Source: Ceratorhiza oryzae-sativae (Eukaryota > Basidiomycota > Agaricomycetes > Cantharellales > Ceratobasidiaceae). Taken from it: a stretch of 64,000 bases of DNA. The stretch is taken from positions 558,001-622,000 of the forward strand of contig JARWMV010000246.1 in the NCBI GenBank assembly GCA_030998015.1, written 5' to 3'. The translations under genes were made by a program, and so were the position numbers. Position 1 is the first letter of the stretch; every line of letters begins with the position of its first letter. The notes under the pieces were generated by a model. It had not been told where the DNA came from, ran no database searches, and worked only from the letters and a program-made list of their open reading frames with translations. Positions 46,004-58,124 of the stretch are shown one piece after another.

Positions 46004-48738
46004 ATGTCGGACAACCCCCCTGCGCCCGTCAACATCGGCAGCCCACGCCCGTCGGACAGTCTGCAGCAGCCCATGTCCAGCGCTGGTCGCTCCGCCGCCG
46101 CCGCCGCCGACGATGCGCCTGCCGACAGGCGATACGGCACCCCGCCAATAGCCAACATCCCACCCCGGGTCTTTGGCTCGCCCCGCCCACCGAGCACGGT
46201 GCCCAACTACGGTTCAGTCCCGCAGCGACCACCGTTCAACCCAGCGTCTGGCTCGGGCTCCGGGACCGCCACGCCCAATCGAGCCGACGTTGACGAGGCC
46301 GAGCGCGCACGAGTCATCCGTCGCCATCTTGTTGAAGACCGCTCAGACCCTGCATCGCGGCGGCCCTCTGTCGGTGGAATCAGCTTAGCACGCCCGACTA
46401 TGCTCGCGCGCCGCCCGAGCTCTGGTGCTGCATCGAACAAGCCTCCGAATACCGATGCTGACGAGTCGTTCCCCATTCCATATGGTTCTGTCGGCGGAGA
46501 TGTTACGTGAGTTTTCTCATTCCCTGGCTATTCTGCAAAGGCTGAATGGCTTGCAGACACTCGATATACAAGTGGCACGCCGAGCAAGAACGTGGCCACC
46601 TTCGTCGTCCTCGCTCTGTCTCGTTCTCAGGCCCCCAGCTTAACGTGGATCCTGCGTTTCAGCACATCCACGAGCCTGGTGGTTTCCGCCGCAACTATCT
46701 GATGATGAACGCCCGTGAACAGGGCCAGGAGGACCCTCGCATGCTTCACAGTTTTATCGAGTTTTTGTATCTATACGGGCACTTTGTAAGTTGGCTTGGC
46801 ATTGTCTTGGACCTGGCTAATTTGAACATGTAGGCTGGAGAAGACTTGGAGGAAGAAGATGAAGAGCCAGTGACGCCTCCCACAGATGAAGAACAGGCCC
46901 CGGCTCTGGATGACTCATCCCGTCTTATTAGCGATGAGCCTGAGAGCCAGTTGCTGCATCGAAGCATCGCGTCCCTCTCCAAAACGACGGAACGTACTCC
47001 GCTTGTGAGCCGGACCATGAGCCATGCGTCTGTACGTCGGCGACGCAGGATGAGCACGGGATCTCACGGTGATGCAAGCGTGACCCAAGCCGTGCTAATG
47101 GTAAGCCAGCTCCAACCTGCGTCATCAGAGTCTAAATTGATGATAACACATCACACTAGCTTCTCAAGTCCTTCGTCGGAACCGGTGTCCTGTTTTTGGG
47201 CAAAGCGTAAGCCATCTCGATCTCATCCATTAACGATCCACACCACCTAACCGCTTTATCCAGCTTTTACAATGGGGGCATGTTGTTTTCGACTGTGGTC
47301 TTAGTCTTGATCGCGCTCGTTTCGCTTTGGTCCTTTTTGCTACTCGTCCGAACAAAATTCGTCGTTTCGGGTTCGTTTGGAGACATTGGCGGTGTGTTGT
47401 ACGGCAACTGGATGCGACAGCTCATTCTCTCCTCGATCGTCATTTCTCAGCTCGGCTTTGTCTCCGCCTACCTAATCTTTGTTGCCGAGAACCTGCAGGC
47501 GTTCATTCTCGCAGTCAGCAAATGTGCTCACTTGGTCTCGACCACCAAACTCATCCTGGCTCAACTTGTCATCTTCTTGCCGCTTGCTTTGATCCGTAAT
47601 TTGGCCAAGTTGAGTACGACTGCTTTGGTGGCCGATGCGTTCATCCTCGTGGGTTTGGTATATCTGTTCGGAATGGAGGGCAAGGTGCTTGCGGATCGCG
47701 GTGTAGCGGATGTCAAGTGGTTCAACGAGAGGGATTTCCCGTTGTTGATTGGGTATGGTTGTGAATCTGTTGTGTAAGGTTGCAGAGCTGACCGGGATGA
47801 CTTGTAGAACTGCTGTGTTTTCGTTCGAGGGTGTTGGTCTGGTAAGTCGATTCGTTTTTTTTCATATTATCGTTTGCCTCAACGGCGTTTTAGGTTATTC
47901 CAATTACGGATGCCATGCGCGAACCTCGTAAATTCCCCAAGGTCTTGACTGGGTAATGCTATTTCTCATTGGTGGGTTGCTCTGGTTCTTGTCGTTGACC
48001 AATACGACTGACAAATTGATATTTGATGCCTACAGTTCTCTTTGGTGGGTCCGGTGCGCTTGCATACGCCGCATTTGGATCCAGCATCGACACTGTCGTC
48101 CTCAAGAACCTCCCTCAGGACTCCAAGCCTGTTCAATCTGTCCAGTTCCTTTACTCGCTTGCTATCCTGCTCTCTACCCCCCTTCAACTCTTCCCGGCCT
48201 TGCGTATCCTGGAAACAGCGCTATTCGTGAAGAGCGGCAAAGACAACATCAAAGTCAAGTGGACCAAGAACTTGTTCCGCGGGGTAATTGTGTTTGGGTG
48301 TGCAATGGTCAGTATTGTTGGCGCCAAGGATTTGGACAAATTTGTGTCGTTTGTCGGCAGCTGCGCTTGGTGAGTTTCTCGTTTTGGGTGTTCCAGGTTT
48401 GGGATCGATAATTGATGTGCTTTGTAGTGTACCTTTGTGCTTCGTTTATCCGGCGATGCTGCACTACAAGGCCGTTGCACGCACCAAGATGCAAAAGGGT
48501 GGAGACATCGCGCTCATGTTCTTTGGAACGTTGGCAGCTGCTTATACTAGCGTTCAGACGATCAAAGTATGCCAAATGATTATTCATCACCACGGGCTAG
48601 GCTAACGTCTTCATCGCCCAATAGCTAATGATGCAGCCAAGCGCTCCCGTTGAGATCGGAAACTGCACTCCGCCAGCCCCAGGTGCAGGCGATGGTCCTG
48701 ATTCGCCACTTTGGTTGCAACTCTTGACCAAGCTGTAA
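46004..48738 (+). CDS. Vacuolar amino-acid transporter, AVT3/AVT4 type
   Basis: AAAP-family transporter of the vacuolar membrane (amino-acid efflux from the vacuole in yeast). About 730 residues. A long cytosolic N-terminus of some 330 residues is Ser/Pro/Arg-rich and disordered, with RRRRRMSTGSHGD just before the membrane domain. The first helix carries the family hallmark LLKSFVGTGVLFLGKAFYNG. Further helices include TVVLVLIALVSLWSFLLLV, LILSSIVISQLGFVSAYLIF, TKLILAQLVIFLPLALIRN, FSFEGVGLVIPITDAM, VLFGGSGALAYAAFGSSI, FLYSLAILLSTPLQLFPAL and ALMFFGTLAAAYTSVQ. It ends LWLQLLTKL-stop at 48736-48738. About nine introns, checked for phase at 46508, 46785, 47101, 47208 and 48568. ATG at 46004. 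Confidence 0.9.
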
Positions 48739-49397
48739 TCAACCAAGCTGAATAAAAGGACGAGATATTCATAGTGATACGATTCCACATAATATGCACA
48801 GCAAGCAGCGCACAATGTATAGTTTTTGTTTCGAGTAGTCATCGTTTGGACTGGTTTTTCGAGTAGCAAATAGGATAAGATTAGTGTTAGGTTTGCCGTT
48901 CACCGTCGGGTGTTCGCTAGTTGTCGCTTCGGCGCTTGGAAGAATCACGGGTGGGGAACGAGTATGACACGAAAACGAATTAAGAGCGGCAGTGGTGCTG
49001 AGAAAAGCAACGGTCCGATCTCTAGCGACTGCACTTCAAGAGTGCTGGCGAGCAGGTTGTGAGCGGCATGTGGGTCAAGGAGCCGATCGCTCGTTTAACT
49101 CCAAAATTGGGACCTCGGAGTTAGCTATTTTCCCTCATGCCTGTTACATGAGGCAAGTTCCATCCTAAATGCTTGTTACAGATTACCTAGGTTGTAGAAA
49201 TCAAATATCGCCGCTTTGCCCATGAATATACGGTGAACTTCACGCACACATTCTATGCGCAAAACTCAAAGGGATTAAGCGCAAAAAAGTTAATATATAT
49301 ATATACATTGTATCTAATAGAGACAAGAGAAAACCGCTACACTTGCAGGAAATTGGTTGTGAGACGCGAGCGCGCTCACACACGCTTGGTATTATAT
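48739..49397. other. Convergent intergenic region
   Basis: Shared 3' flank of the AVT3-type gene (+) and aspartic protease 1 (-). It contains a short TA-rich microsatellite near 49292-49305. No gene was seen. Confidence 0.55.
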
Positions 49398-51053
49398 TTA
49401 GAGCATTAGCAGCATGGAGATCACGCCTGCGACCACCGCAGTAGCCATGCCTCCCGTTGCCACCCCCATCGCCCCGTTATTACTTCCAGAACCTTGGATA
49501 ACTTGAGGGTGGTCGCTATTGACGGTGGATACATTGAGCTGTGGAGGAAGCGAAGCCAATTGCGCAGCCCGAGAGGATTTGAATTCAGCACTGGCCGCAG
49601 TAGGGTCGGTGAGTGGCAAAAGCTTCATGTAAGGATCACCGCGAGGAGAGCCCGATGTTCCGCCAATGAAATCACCATAGTCATATACAGTGTATACGTT
49701 CCTAAGCTGTGGGAAACCTACGGTAAGCATCGGTTCTGGAGAAATAGCATTTCAGCTTACGAATGCGTCACCGAGAATCAAGTCGATTATTCCTCCGCCC
49801 GCCTGGCTTGTGAACGGCTGAAAGGCATTTTGGCAGTAGGTGACGTTCTTTTTGTTGACCTCCATTGTGTTGACTATAGTAAGGTCTAGAGGATGGATTG
49901 GAATAGTGTGCCCGCTGATAGCCCGTGAGTGTCGCGAACGCTAGAAATAAATAAAGTACATACGCAATATAGAAGGTCAAATTTCCTTCAGCCATGCATG
50001 GAACGATATAGGTCGAGTTCGTCTTGTCGTCTTCAAGCAGTACCCCACCCATTGCAGTGTAGATATCATGAGCAAGTTCAGTAGTAAGCTGTGGCAACGA
50101 ATAGCCAGTGTCCAGCACAACAGCGAGCTTGCCCTTGGGGGGAGTGACGTCACCTCCAGTTACCGTCGAGGAAAGAGTCTGATTTCGACCATTGATTGAA
50201 ATAGCGTCTAGGATAATTGACCAGTATATGAGCATGGTCGAGTTGTACGAAAAGATTGGGATGGGGTTCGTATTGTTCACAGCTTCGAAGCCAGGGGCAA
50301 ACGAGCCAATATCGAATCTGCCGCTTTCGGTATCGTTGTTGTCATACAGGCGGCTGAGATGGAACGCAACATGATTGGGGGTTGTAGGATCTGCCATAAA
50401 GATGTTGGTCATAATACTCCGGCCCCAAGTCTGGCCTCCAGTCGCTTCTTCAACTATTCCGTTGACGTTCGAGAGGGTGTCGAAACCAAGACCCAAAAGA
50501 CCAGCAGCCGACTTTTGATCGATGATGCCCTGGTCCTTGGAGGACTGAACGTTGAGGAACGATTGGTTGGCTACGTTGAAACCAGCAAACGTGACATTGA
50601 TCTGGGAGACAAATCCTGTGACGCTACCCTCGCCGTAGCTGTCAGTAATCTTGAGTTGCTCCTATAGGTAGCGTTATATACACATATATGCGCTATCTCG
50701 AGTTGGGTCCGCTCACATAGTTACGAGCGGTATCCAAAAGCCCGTGTGTATAAGGGTATAGCCACAGGTCAGTACTTCCAGTGTCGAGCTGGACCGGGAC
50801 ATCTAGGAAATAGCGTTAGGTGACTGCGTAGAAAGTGTTTATAAGACGGCATACCTTTACCGGCAACGTTGATTGTAGCGGAATACAGAACATTTTCTTG
50901 GTTACCTACGTTGAGTTCTCCCGTCTGCCCGGCAAGAACAACAGGCTTTGTCACGAAACCTCCGGTAAGGGGAGCGGCGCGCCGCGTAAATGGAACGTGG
51001 ACGGCCGATGCATAGGTCGCCGCGATTGTTAAAGTCAGAATGCAGGACTTCAT
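49398..51053 (-). CDS. Secreted GPI-type aspartic protease (A1 family), copy 1
   Basis: Pepsin-like endopeptidase, about 465 residues. Signal peptide MKSCILTLTIAATYASA, then prosegment. The first catalytic motif is LDTGSTDLWLYPY (near 50795), a DTGS Asp. The second is VLDTGYSLPQLT (near 50105), with DTGY replacing the usual DTGT/S. Other family sequence: YGEGSVTGFVSQINVTFAGF, GLLGLGFDTLSNVNGIV, FDIGSFAPGFEAVNN, LDAISINGRNQTLSS and IIDLILGDAFLRNVYTVYDY. Several N-glycosylation sequons are present. The C-terminus is Ser/Asn/Gly-rich and ends in a hydrophobic tail (VVAGVISMLLML), typical of GPI addition. Five or so short introns. A TATA box lies about 47 bases upstream of the ATG. It is a close paralogue of the copy at 52463-54123. 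Confidence 0.92.
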
Positions 51054-51099
51054 GTTGGTTTCAAACCGGGGATGATGTGACGCTCGCTAAGGTGTTGCC

Positions 51100-51108
51100 A
51101 TTTTATAG
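51100..51108 (-). promoter_or_regulatory. TATA box of aspartic protease 1
   Basis: On the minus strand the sequence reads ctataaaat, about 47-55 bases upstream of the start codon at 51053. Copy 2 has an equivalent box at a similar distance. Confidence 0.6.
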
Positions 51109-52462
51109 GCCGCTGGCAGGTCCCGGCACCATTGGATCCAAACGGGGAGAAGGCCATTCACATGGCTTGGAGGGGTGAGCTAAAAAAAGCAAAGATGCGT
51201 GTAAATTAGAACTCAACCATGTGTCATTGGAGCGGAACTGCCTTGACGGGCATTATCCGGTGAGCGATTGATAGCACTTTTCGTAAATGATTATTGTGTT
51301 CTTACAGGAGTTGCGGAAGGACGATTTAAGATTATATGCGGTCAACCCAGTTGAAGCTGCCTAGCCCATTACTTGCCCTGTAGTAGGAAGTTTCCCAGCA
51401 AATTCGGTAACAACCGTGGTCTATAAATTTAGCACTCAGTTGAAATCGCCACCCGAGAGGTGACCTCATTCCAAAGACCCTGTGCCAAGGCGGTGTTTGC
51501 GGTTCTATTAGCTTCGGCTTGGGTACCACAACGATCTGAGAGTTTCGTTGACACAAAGGCTTGGGTCGGCCTATGCAGAAAAAAACTGTCATATGTTGAA
51601 TGCCCCAAACTAGAGCGGTGCACTTTAAAATTGGTGATAAATTTCAAGATCCCCTCCTTCGCGAGTGACTCATTGTGAAATTGACGAACAAATGGGTATG
51701 AGATTCCGGTGCCGGGATCGAGTCGCCGAGAAAAAGGCTGTTCTGTGAGTTTTTGAGGCCCGAGAAGTGACGCCGGGCAGAACATGTTCACGTGACTTCC
51801 TCGTTAACCCCGCTCTGTCCTTAGTACGTCCTTTGGCCATTTGGCCACTGTCTCCCCTCTCGCCTGTTGTGTCTCGCTTCCGCCCTACTTGTCGTTGTTG
51901 TCTCTGAGCGGTTCGACTAAAGTATCCGTGTAGGTCGTTAAATATGTATGTTAAAAAAAAACAGGTTCACATGAGCCGGGGATATGCAATTTGGCTCGTG
52001 TCTCATTTTGTTTATATGCAACCATAAGACTCAATGATTGACACAGCCTACTATGGCTGTGATGGTGGCGCTTACGTGCCGCCCAGATCTTTACCGCGTA
52101 GCTGTTCGCATATGATGTATTGCCTCGTATCTTACCTACAGTAGCATGGCTATATGGACATTACATAGGATGTATATATTATGTAAAACGGCTTGTACTG
52201 TGCCATTCACCATTATATATTGTTTACCGCGCATATATTCATATATTCAACATCTCAAGAGTAGATTTTAGGGTGGCAAGAAATTTCGCTACTTGATCCC
52301 TGTGTTGTAAGACTTTTTTCTGCTTCGCGTCTTTGAGGTGACAAATACAAATTAATTTTGTTCGTTTGCTAGTTAGTAACCTAAATATAAAATGAAACAA
52401 GACAGGGATGTTGTATGAACTCAGCATTGACACAAGGAAACAAAGAGGATTGATTCGAGTCT
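51109..52462. other. Spacer between the tandem protease genes
   Basis: About 1.35 kb. A minus-strand open frame at 51429-51791 (about 120 codons) shows no recognised family and no splice-linked neighbours. CACGTG occurs at 51789-51794. No third protease copy was found. Confidence 0.5.
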
Positions 52463-54123
52463 TCAAACGGCCAAGAGAACTGAAATTATCCCTGCAGCCA
52501 CGGCTGCAGATATACTCCTGATTGTTATGATCGTTGCCCCGCTGTTGGCTCCAGGACCCTGTATAATTTGGAGGCGGTCGTTATTGATGGTAGATGAATT
52601 CACTTCTGGAGGAAATGAAGCCAATCGTGCAGCGCGAGCAGATTTGAATTCAGCACTGGCTGCGATAGGATCTGTGAGCGGCAAGAGCTTGATGTAAGGG
52701 CTACCACGAGGGGAATCAGATGTTCCACCAACGAAATCGCCATAGTCGTACACGGCATATACGTTCCTCAGCTGTGAAAAGACAGCGTAAACTGTGCCGG
52801 TCCCAAACTAGGAGCGCTTCTACTTACGAATGCGTCTCCAAGAATCAAGTCTATCATTCCTTCGCCCGTTTCGCTTGTAAACGGCTGAAAAGCATTTCGA
52901 CAGTATGTGAAATTCTTGTTGTCGAGTTCGATCGTATCAACGATGGTAAGGTCAAGGGGATGGATTGAAATAGTCCGGCCTCTAAGTGTATGAGCAAAAT
53001 CGTAAGCAATAGATCTCCAGTTGGGGAGGAACATACCCGATATAAAATGTCAGATTTCCTTCAGCCATGCAAGGGACAATGTACGTCGAGTTGGTCATGT
53101 CCTCCAGCAACACTCCACCCATTCCAGTATAAATGTTGTGGGCAAGTTGCGTAGTCAGCTGGGGTAGCGAATAGCCCGTGTCCAGGACAGCAGCAAGCTT
53201 GCCCTCGGGAGGGGTAGTATCTCCTCCAGTCACACTCGAGGAAAGAGTTTGGTTCCTGCCATTGATAGAGATAGCATCGAGTATAACCGACCAGTAGGTA
53301 AGTGTCGTCGAATTGTGCGAAAAGATTGGGATGGGCTCTGTGTCATTCACGGCTTCGAAGCCAGGCGCAAATGAGCCTATATCAAAAGAACCAGTGTCGG
53401 TGTCGTTGTTGTCATATAGGCGATTTAGACGAAAGGCAATATGATTGGGGGTATCAGGATGTGCCATGAAGATGTTGGTCATCGGACTTCTACCCCAAGT
53501 TTGACCTCCAGTCGTTTCCTCGACCACCTTGTTGACACGAGAAATTGTATCAAAACCGAGTCCTAAAAGACCGGCGGCATTTTTTCGGTCAATGATGTAC
53601 TGGTCCTTGGATGATTGCACGTTGAGAAAAGACTGGTTCTTAATGCTGAAGCCAGCAAACGCGATATCAATCTGAGAGATGAAACCCGTGACGCTGCCTT
53701 GACCGTAGGTATCAGTGAGGTTGAGATATTCCTAGAGGCAACATGAACTGTATGCGCTTCTACAACATCGCTATATCGCTTACATGGTTACGGGCGGTGT
53801 CTAAGAGCCCATCCACATAAGGATACAACCATAAATCAGTACTGCCGGTATCCACATGAACTAGTACATCTGAAACGAACGATGTAAGAGGCTACGTATG
53901 ACAAGTATTCATAAAAGGATGTACCTTTGCCCGCCACATTGATGACAGAGAAATAGAACATATTGTCCGAATTGGCTAGTCCAATCGCTCCTGTTCGACC
54001 TGCAAGAACGGCTGGTTTGGTTATGAAACCCCCGGTCTGCGGCGATACGCGTCGTGTAAATGGGAGATGTAGAGCCGATGCCTGGATGGCTGCTATAGTT
54101 AGAGATAGGATATGAGACTTCAT
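52463..54123 (-). CDS. Secreted GPI-type aspartic protease (A1 family), copy 2
   Basis: Tandem paralogue of the protease at 49398, colinear in exon layout and sequence. Start at 54123 (MKSHILSLTIAAIQASA signal peptide); an in-frame Met upstream (MHHHLAMKSH) is possible but precedes a worse signal. First catalytic motif VDTGSTDLWLYPY (near 53858), second VLDTGYSLPQLT (near 53180). Shared segments include GQGSVTGFISQIDIAFAGF, GLLGLGFDTISRVNKVV, FDIGSFAPGFEAVND, NGRNQTLSSSVTGGD and MIDLILGDAFLRNVYAVYDY. The hydrophobic GPI-type tail ends AAGIISVLLAV-stop. Both copies carry DTGY in the second motif, so this variation predates the duplication. Probable roles are external protein degradation or cell-wall processing (inference). 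Confidence 0.92.
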
Positions 54124-54160
54124 GGCTAGGTGGTGGTGCAACGCTGCCGGGAGAATTGGG

Positions 54161-54169
54161 GTTTTATAC
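54161..54169 (-). promoter_or_regulatory. TATA box of aspartic protease 2
   Basis: On the minus strand the sequence reads gtataaaac, about 38-46 bases upstream of the start codon at 54123, matching the arrangement of copy 1. Confidence 0.6.
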
Positions 54170-54654
54170 TAGAGAGCCCAACCGAGCTCCCCAGCTCGGG
54201 GTATCATAGCCATCACACAATCGGGTAATAAAATTCAAACGAGGACGAATGCATGTGGTTCTAAGTCTCGCTTCGGCCATGCATAGCATCTATTGAATGA
54301 GGTACTGGGTGTACGTGTGGCCGAAAACCTCGCAAAGGTGTATTGGCCGAAGCTATGTTGGCAGAAGAGGTTGAATCGCCGAGTGAAGCTCCAGCGGCAA
54401 TCAGGTCCCCGATTTTTGAGCGGCAAAATTAATGAAGCCGAATAGTTGAGTGGCAGGTTTGTAACTGTCTATCTATCACTCAGCTATCACTGCTTTTCTT
54501 GCAGGCGTATGCATCTATTGACATCTGAGTCACGTGCCGCGAACGTGCGTGAGCCGATGACATCAGCGCTAATCCCTGAAGGAGTTGGCATGTGAAGTAA
54601 ATAATTCGTACCCGCTCTCAGCCGCTTCCGCATCTCGTTCCCGCAGCCTCCAAG
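54170..54654. promoter_or_regulatory. Divergent region upstream of protease 2 and VTC4
   Basis: A palindromic CACGTG lies at 54531-54536 within GAGTCACGTGCC, 119 bases before the VTC4 ATG. In other fungi Pho4-type bHLH regulators bind CACGTG in phosphate-responsive promoters, including VTC genes. Its role here is inferred. Confidence 0.5.
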
Positions 54655-57600
54655 ATGAAGTTTGGGAGAAAAATCAAGGTAGTCCGAAAGTACATAACAT
54701 AGGCGACTAGGTTTGCTGACTGGAACTCTAGAACGACTCGTATTCGGAATGGCGAGCGTATTATCTGGACTATACTGGACTAAAGAAATTCCTGAAAGCC
54801 AGAACTGCTGAGGGTCGATGGACTTCTGACGATGAAGACACTTTTGTTGCGAAGCTAGAGGCGGAGCTTGAGAAGATCCACCAGTTCCAAATGACCAAGG
54901 TTCGTGCGAGTTTGGGCGTCCGTCTGTGGTTGCTAACGAGGCGCGGCTTATTTCCCGTAGGCGTCCGAACTTAGCACCCGCATAAATGATGCCGAGCGAA
55001 ATGTCAAGGCGCTGGTTGAGGAACAAGATGAAGAAGAAGCTAATGACCATCGGGACCTCGAGGACGGACGAACTCCGATAGAGTCTAGCCACGTTGATGA
55101 CGGAGGCTCTGACGACGAACTTGATGATCCGGCAGAGGATGAAGAGGACGACATTGATTCTCTCGAGGAAAAATTCAGGCAGCTCGAGGAGGAAGTTGCA
55201 ACACTCGTTGCAGACGTCCACGACTTAGCTCTATACACCAAGTTGAACTTCACAGGCTTTATGAAGATTGTAAAGAAGCACGACGTGAGTACGTGATTGG
55301 TCCTCAGGAAGCTGGATTCAAAAGTCGTTGCGTTGAATAGAAACAAACCAGGCTCTCGCTCAAGAGTACGTTCGTGCAAGACTACCTCGAGAAGCGGCCA
55401 TTTTATAAGTACAACTGGGACTCCATCATCGTACGTATCCCACATGTTTCTTGACCCTGTATCATAGCTGATCCAGCTCGTGCGTTCCATTTTGGGTTAG
55501 GTTAAATTGTCGAAACTGTATGACCTAGTTCGGACACGCGGTCACCCTGTGCAAGGAGATGCGAGCGCTGGTGGTACTCAAAACGCGTTTGTGCGTCAGA
55601 CTACCAAGTATTGGGTGCGTTGCTTCCTCGGGGTATTCTGCCAATCTAACTCGTCACGATGTCGCGTAGGTACATCCCGACAACCTGGTCCATCTCAAAC
55701 TTGCGATCCTGCGTCATTTACCCGTTCTGGGTGAGAATTTATTTCACACTGACGATCCATAAAGTAACTTACTCTAACTTCAGTCTTCAACCCCAACAAG
55801 GAGTATGAACCCTCAGACTCGGGTTCGTGGTTCCCAAAGCTTGCCCCTTTTTGTGCTGACGTTGTGTTATAGCCATCACTTCAATCTACTTCGACAACGA
55901 AGACTTGGAGCTTTACTTGGGACGACTCGAAAAAACGGAAGGTGCGGAAGCTGTTCGGCTCCGCTGGTACGGTGACATGGATACACGCACAATATTCGTT
56001 GAACGCAAGACACATCGTGAAGATTGGACGGGCGAAAAATCGGTCAAAGAACGCTTCCCGATCAAGGAGGACAAGGTCAATGCCTTTTTGCGTGGAGAGT
56101 ATACTATGGACGAGGAGTTCAGAGCCTTGATTAAGAAGGGTAAAAAAACTGAGCAGGAGGTAGAGGGGATGATCCAGCTGGCAAGTGAGGTTCAATATGC
56201 GATTTTAAGTCGGAAGTTGGTCCCTGGTGAGTAATGCTACATATGTCTCCAACCACGATCTAAGTTAATGTGTTCGCAGTGATGCGCACGTTTTATAATC
56301 GCACGGCTTTCCAGCTCCCTGGAGACGCTCGCGTTCGGATTTCACTCGACACCGAGTTGACGATGGTTCGAGAAGATAACTGGGATGGAGAAACCAGGTC
56401 TGGAGACAACTGGCGCCGTCGTGATGTTGGGATCGATTTCCCATTCCCCAATGCTCCCGAAAAGGACAAGGAAATGTTCCGCTATGGTGTACTCGAAGTC
56501 AAACTTCAGACTCAGCTGGGCCAGGAGCCGCCACAATGGGTCAGAGATTTAGTGTCTAGCCACCTTGTTGAGAGCGTTCCCAAATTCAGGTACGCACCAG
56601 TTTCAATTGAGCGCTATGGCTATACGTCCTTATCACTATCACAGCAAATTCATTCACGGATGTGCCACGCTCCTTCCTCATCGCGTAGATCTGGTCCCTT
56701 TCTGGCTCCCCCAGATGGATGCTGACATTCGCAAGCCCGACACTGGCAATGTCGCTATCGGTCGCCCGATTTCAACTACCACATCACCAGAATCCCATAC
56801 ACCAGCATCCGAGCATGAGCCGCTTAAATATACCGAACCCGTGAGTGAAGGTGAAGAGGATGAACCTATGGATTTTGGTGTCGCAAAGGACGAAGGCCGG
56901 CTCGCTCGCCTGGACGCACACGCAGCTTCAGAAGCCATTAAGGAACGTCAGGCGGAGATTGAACGACAAAGACTTGAAGACGAGCAACGTAAACAAGTCG
57001 GAGAGAACCCCCAACAAGGGCGCGTCACTAGTGCAACTGCGCCTGAGTTAGTAGAGGGAGAAGAGGATGAGCGCACACCATTCTTGCGCAGGAGGCGGAG
57101 TTCGCAACCTACCGAGCGTCCCAAGGTTCTCAACATTGACCCGTTGGCACCATCCAAGGCTTTCGATAACAACTTCAAGCGCGCATTAAAGAGTCGCCAA
57201 GCGGAGGATATCGCTGAGGCCGACGATGAACACGATTTGGATGAGGCTGCTCTTGAGCCACGCAACGAAACGGAGTATGTGCGCCACTTTATCGCTCAAC
57301 CTGGGAAGAAGATTGCCGTGCCTGTACGCGTTGAGCCCAAGGTCTATTTTGCAAACGAGCGTACATTCCTTGTAAGCTTTCCTCCCCATTTCCCTCATCA
57401 ACGCTTCTCACTGTTCGACCGGTAGAAATGGCTGCAATTCGCGGTTTTAATCGGCACAGTTGCCACTACCCTTCTAAACTTCAGCAATCCAGGGGATCGC
57501 GTTGCCTTGATCAGCGCCATTTGTTTCACATTTTCCGCTCTTCTGGCGATCGCATATGCGGGCGTGATATTTGTTATCCGCGCGCTCAAGCTGCGTAGCC

Positions 57601-57713
57601 GTGAAGTTAGCGAATGGTATTACGATCGGTATGGGCCGACTGTGCTCAGCGTTGTGTTGTTGGTGTCGATTGCGACCAATTTGGGCATGAGACTTGCCGA
57701 GGGCGGGGTGTAA
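54655..57713 (+). CDS. VTC4: Vacuolar transporter chaperone VTC4 (polyphosphate polymerase)
   Basis: Catalytic subunit of the VTC complex, which makes polyphosphate from ATP and moves it into the vacuole. About 780 residues. N-terminal SPX domain: [55 protein letters not shown], with the Lys-rich inositol-pyrophosphate site KIVKKHDK. Catalytic domain: [85 protein letters not shown]. After an acidic linker come three C-terminal helices ([53 protein letters not shown]). It ends LAEGGV-stop. About ten short introns. The catalytic tunnel residues place it with VTC4 rather than accessory VTC2/3 subunits. Confidence 0.93.
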
Positions 57714-58124
57714 ACGTACGAATGATAGGACTGAGGTTCAATAGCCTACGGAGAAAATCGAATGGAAAAAGGACCTTGTGCTTCGTGCTTGATATTGACT
57801 TCCTTTGTGGGCGATCGGTGTTTGTGAGCTAACCGGAGAGTACAATAGTATGATGACTTGATGCACTGGATAATCGGTATGGATCCTACAATGAGAATAA
57901 GAAGTGGTTTGTGTATTTGTGCTCGAAGTACAACAATAGTATACAGGGTGAGTGGCTTGCGCCATCAAAGCTAAGTGCAAAAAGTTATTGATACATAATC
58001 CAAGGCTTAAGGGTACCGGACGAAAAAGCTATCTGAGCGAACAAAGCGCGTCAGAATGAGGGCAATTGTGGGTAAAAACAAGTACGTACTAGTGGATAGG
58101 CATGTATGCGCTGCATGTATGCGT
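57714..58124. other. Convergent intergenic region
   Basis: About 410 bp of 3' flank between VTC4 (+) and the unknown minus-strand gene. No gene was seen. Confidence 0.6.

Noticed and set aside
51429..51791. Minus-strand frame of about 120 codons between the proteases
   Set aside because: No recognisable domain, no splice-linked exons, and the composition does not resemble neighbouring genes.
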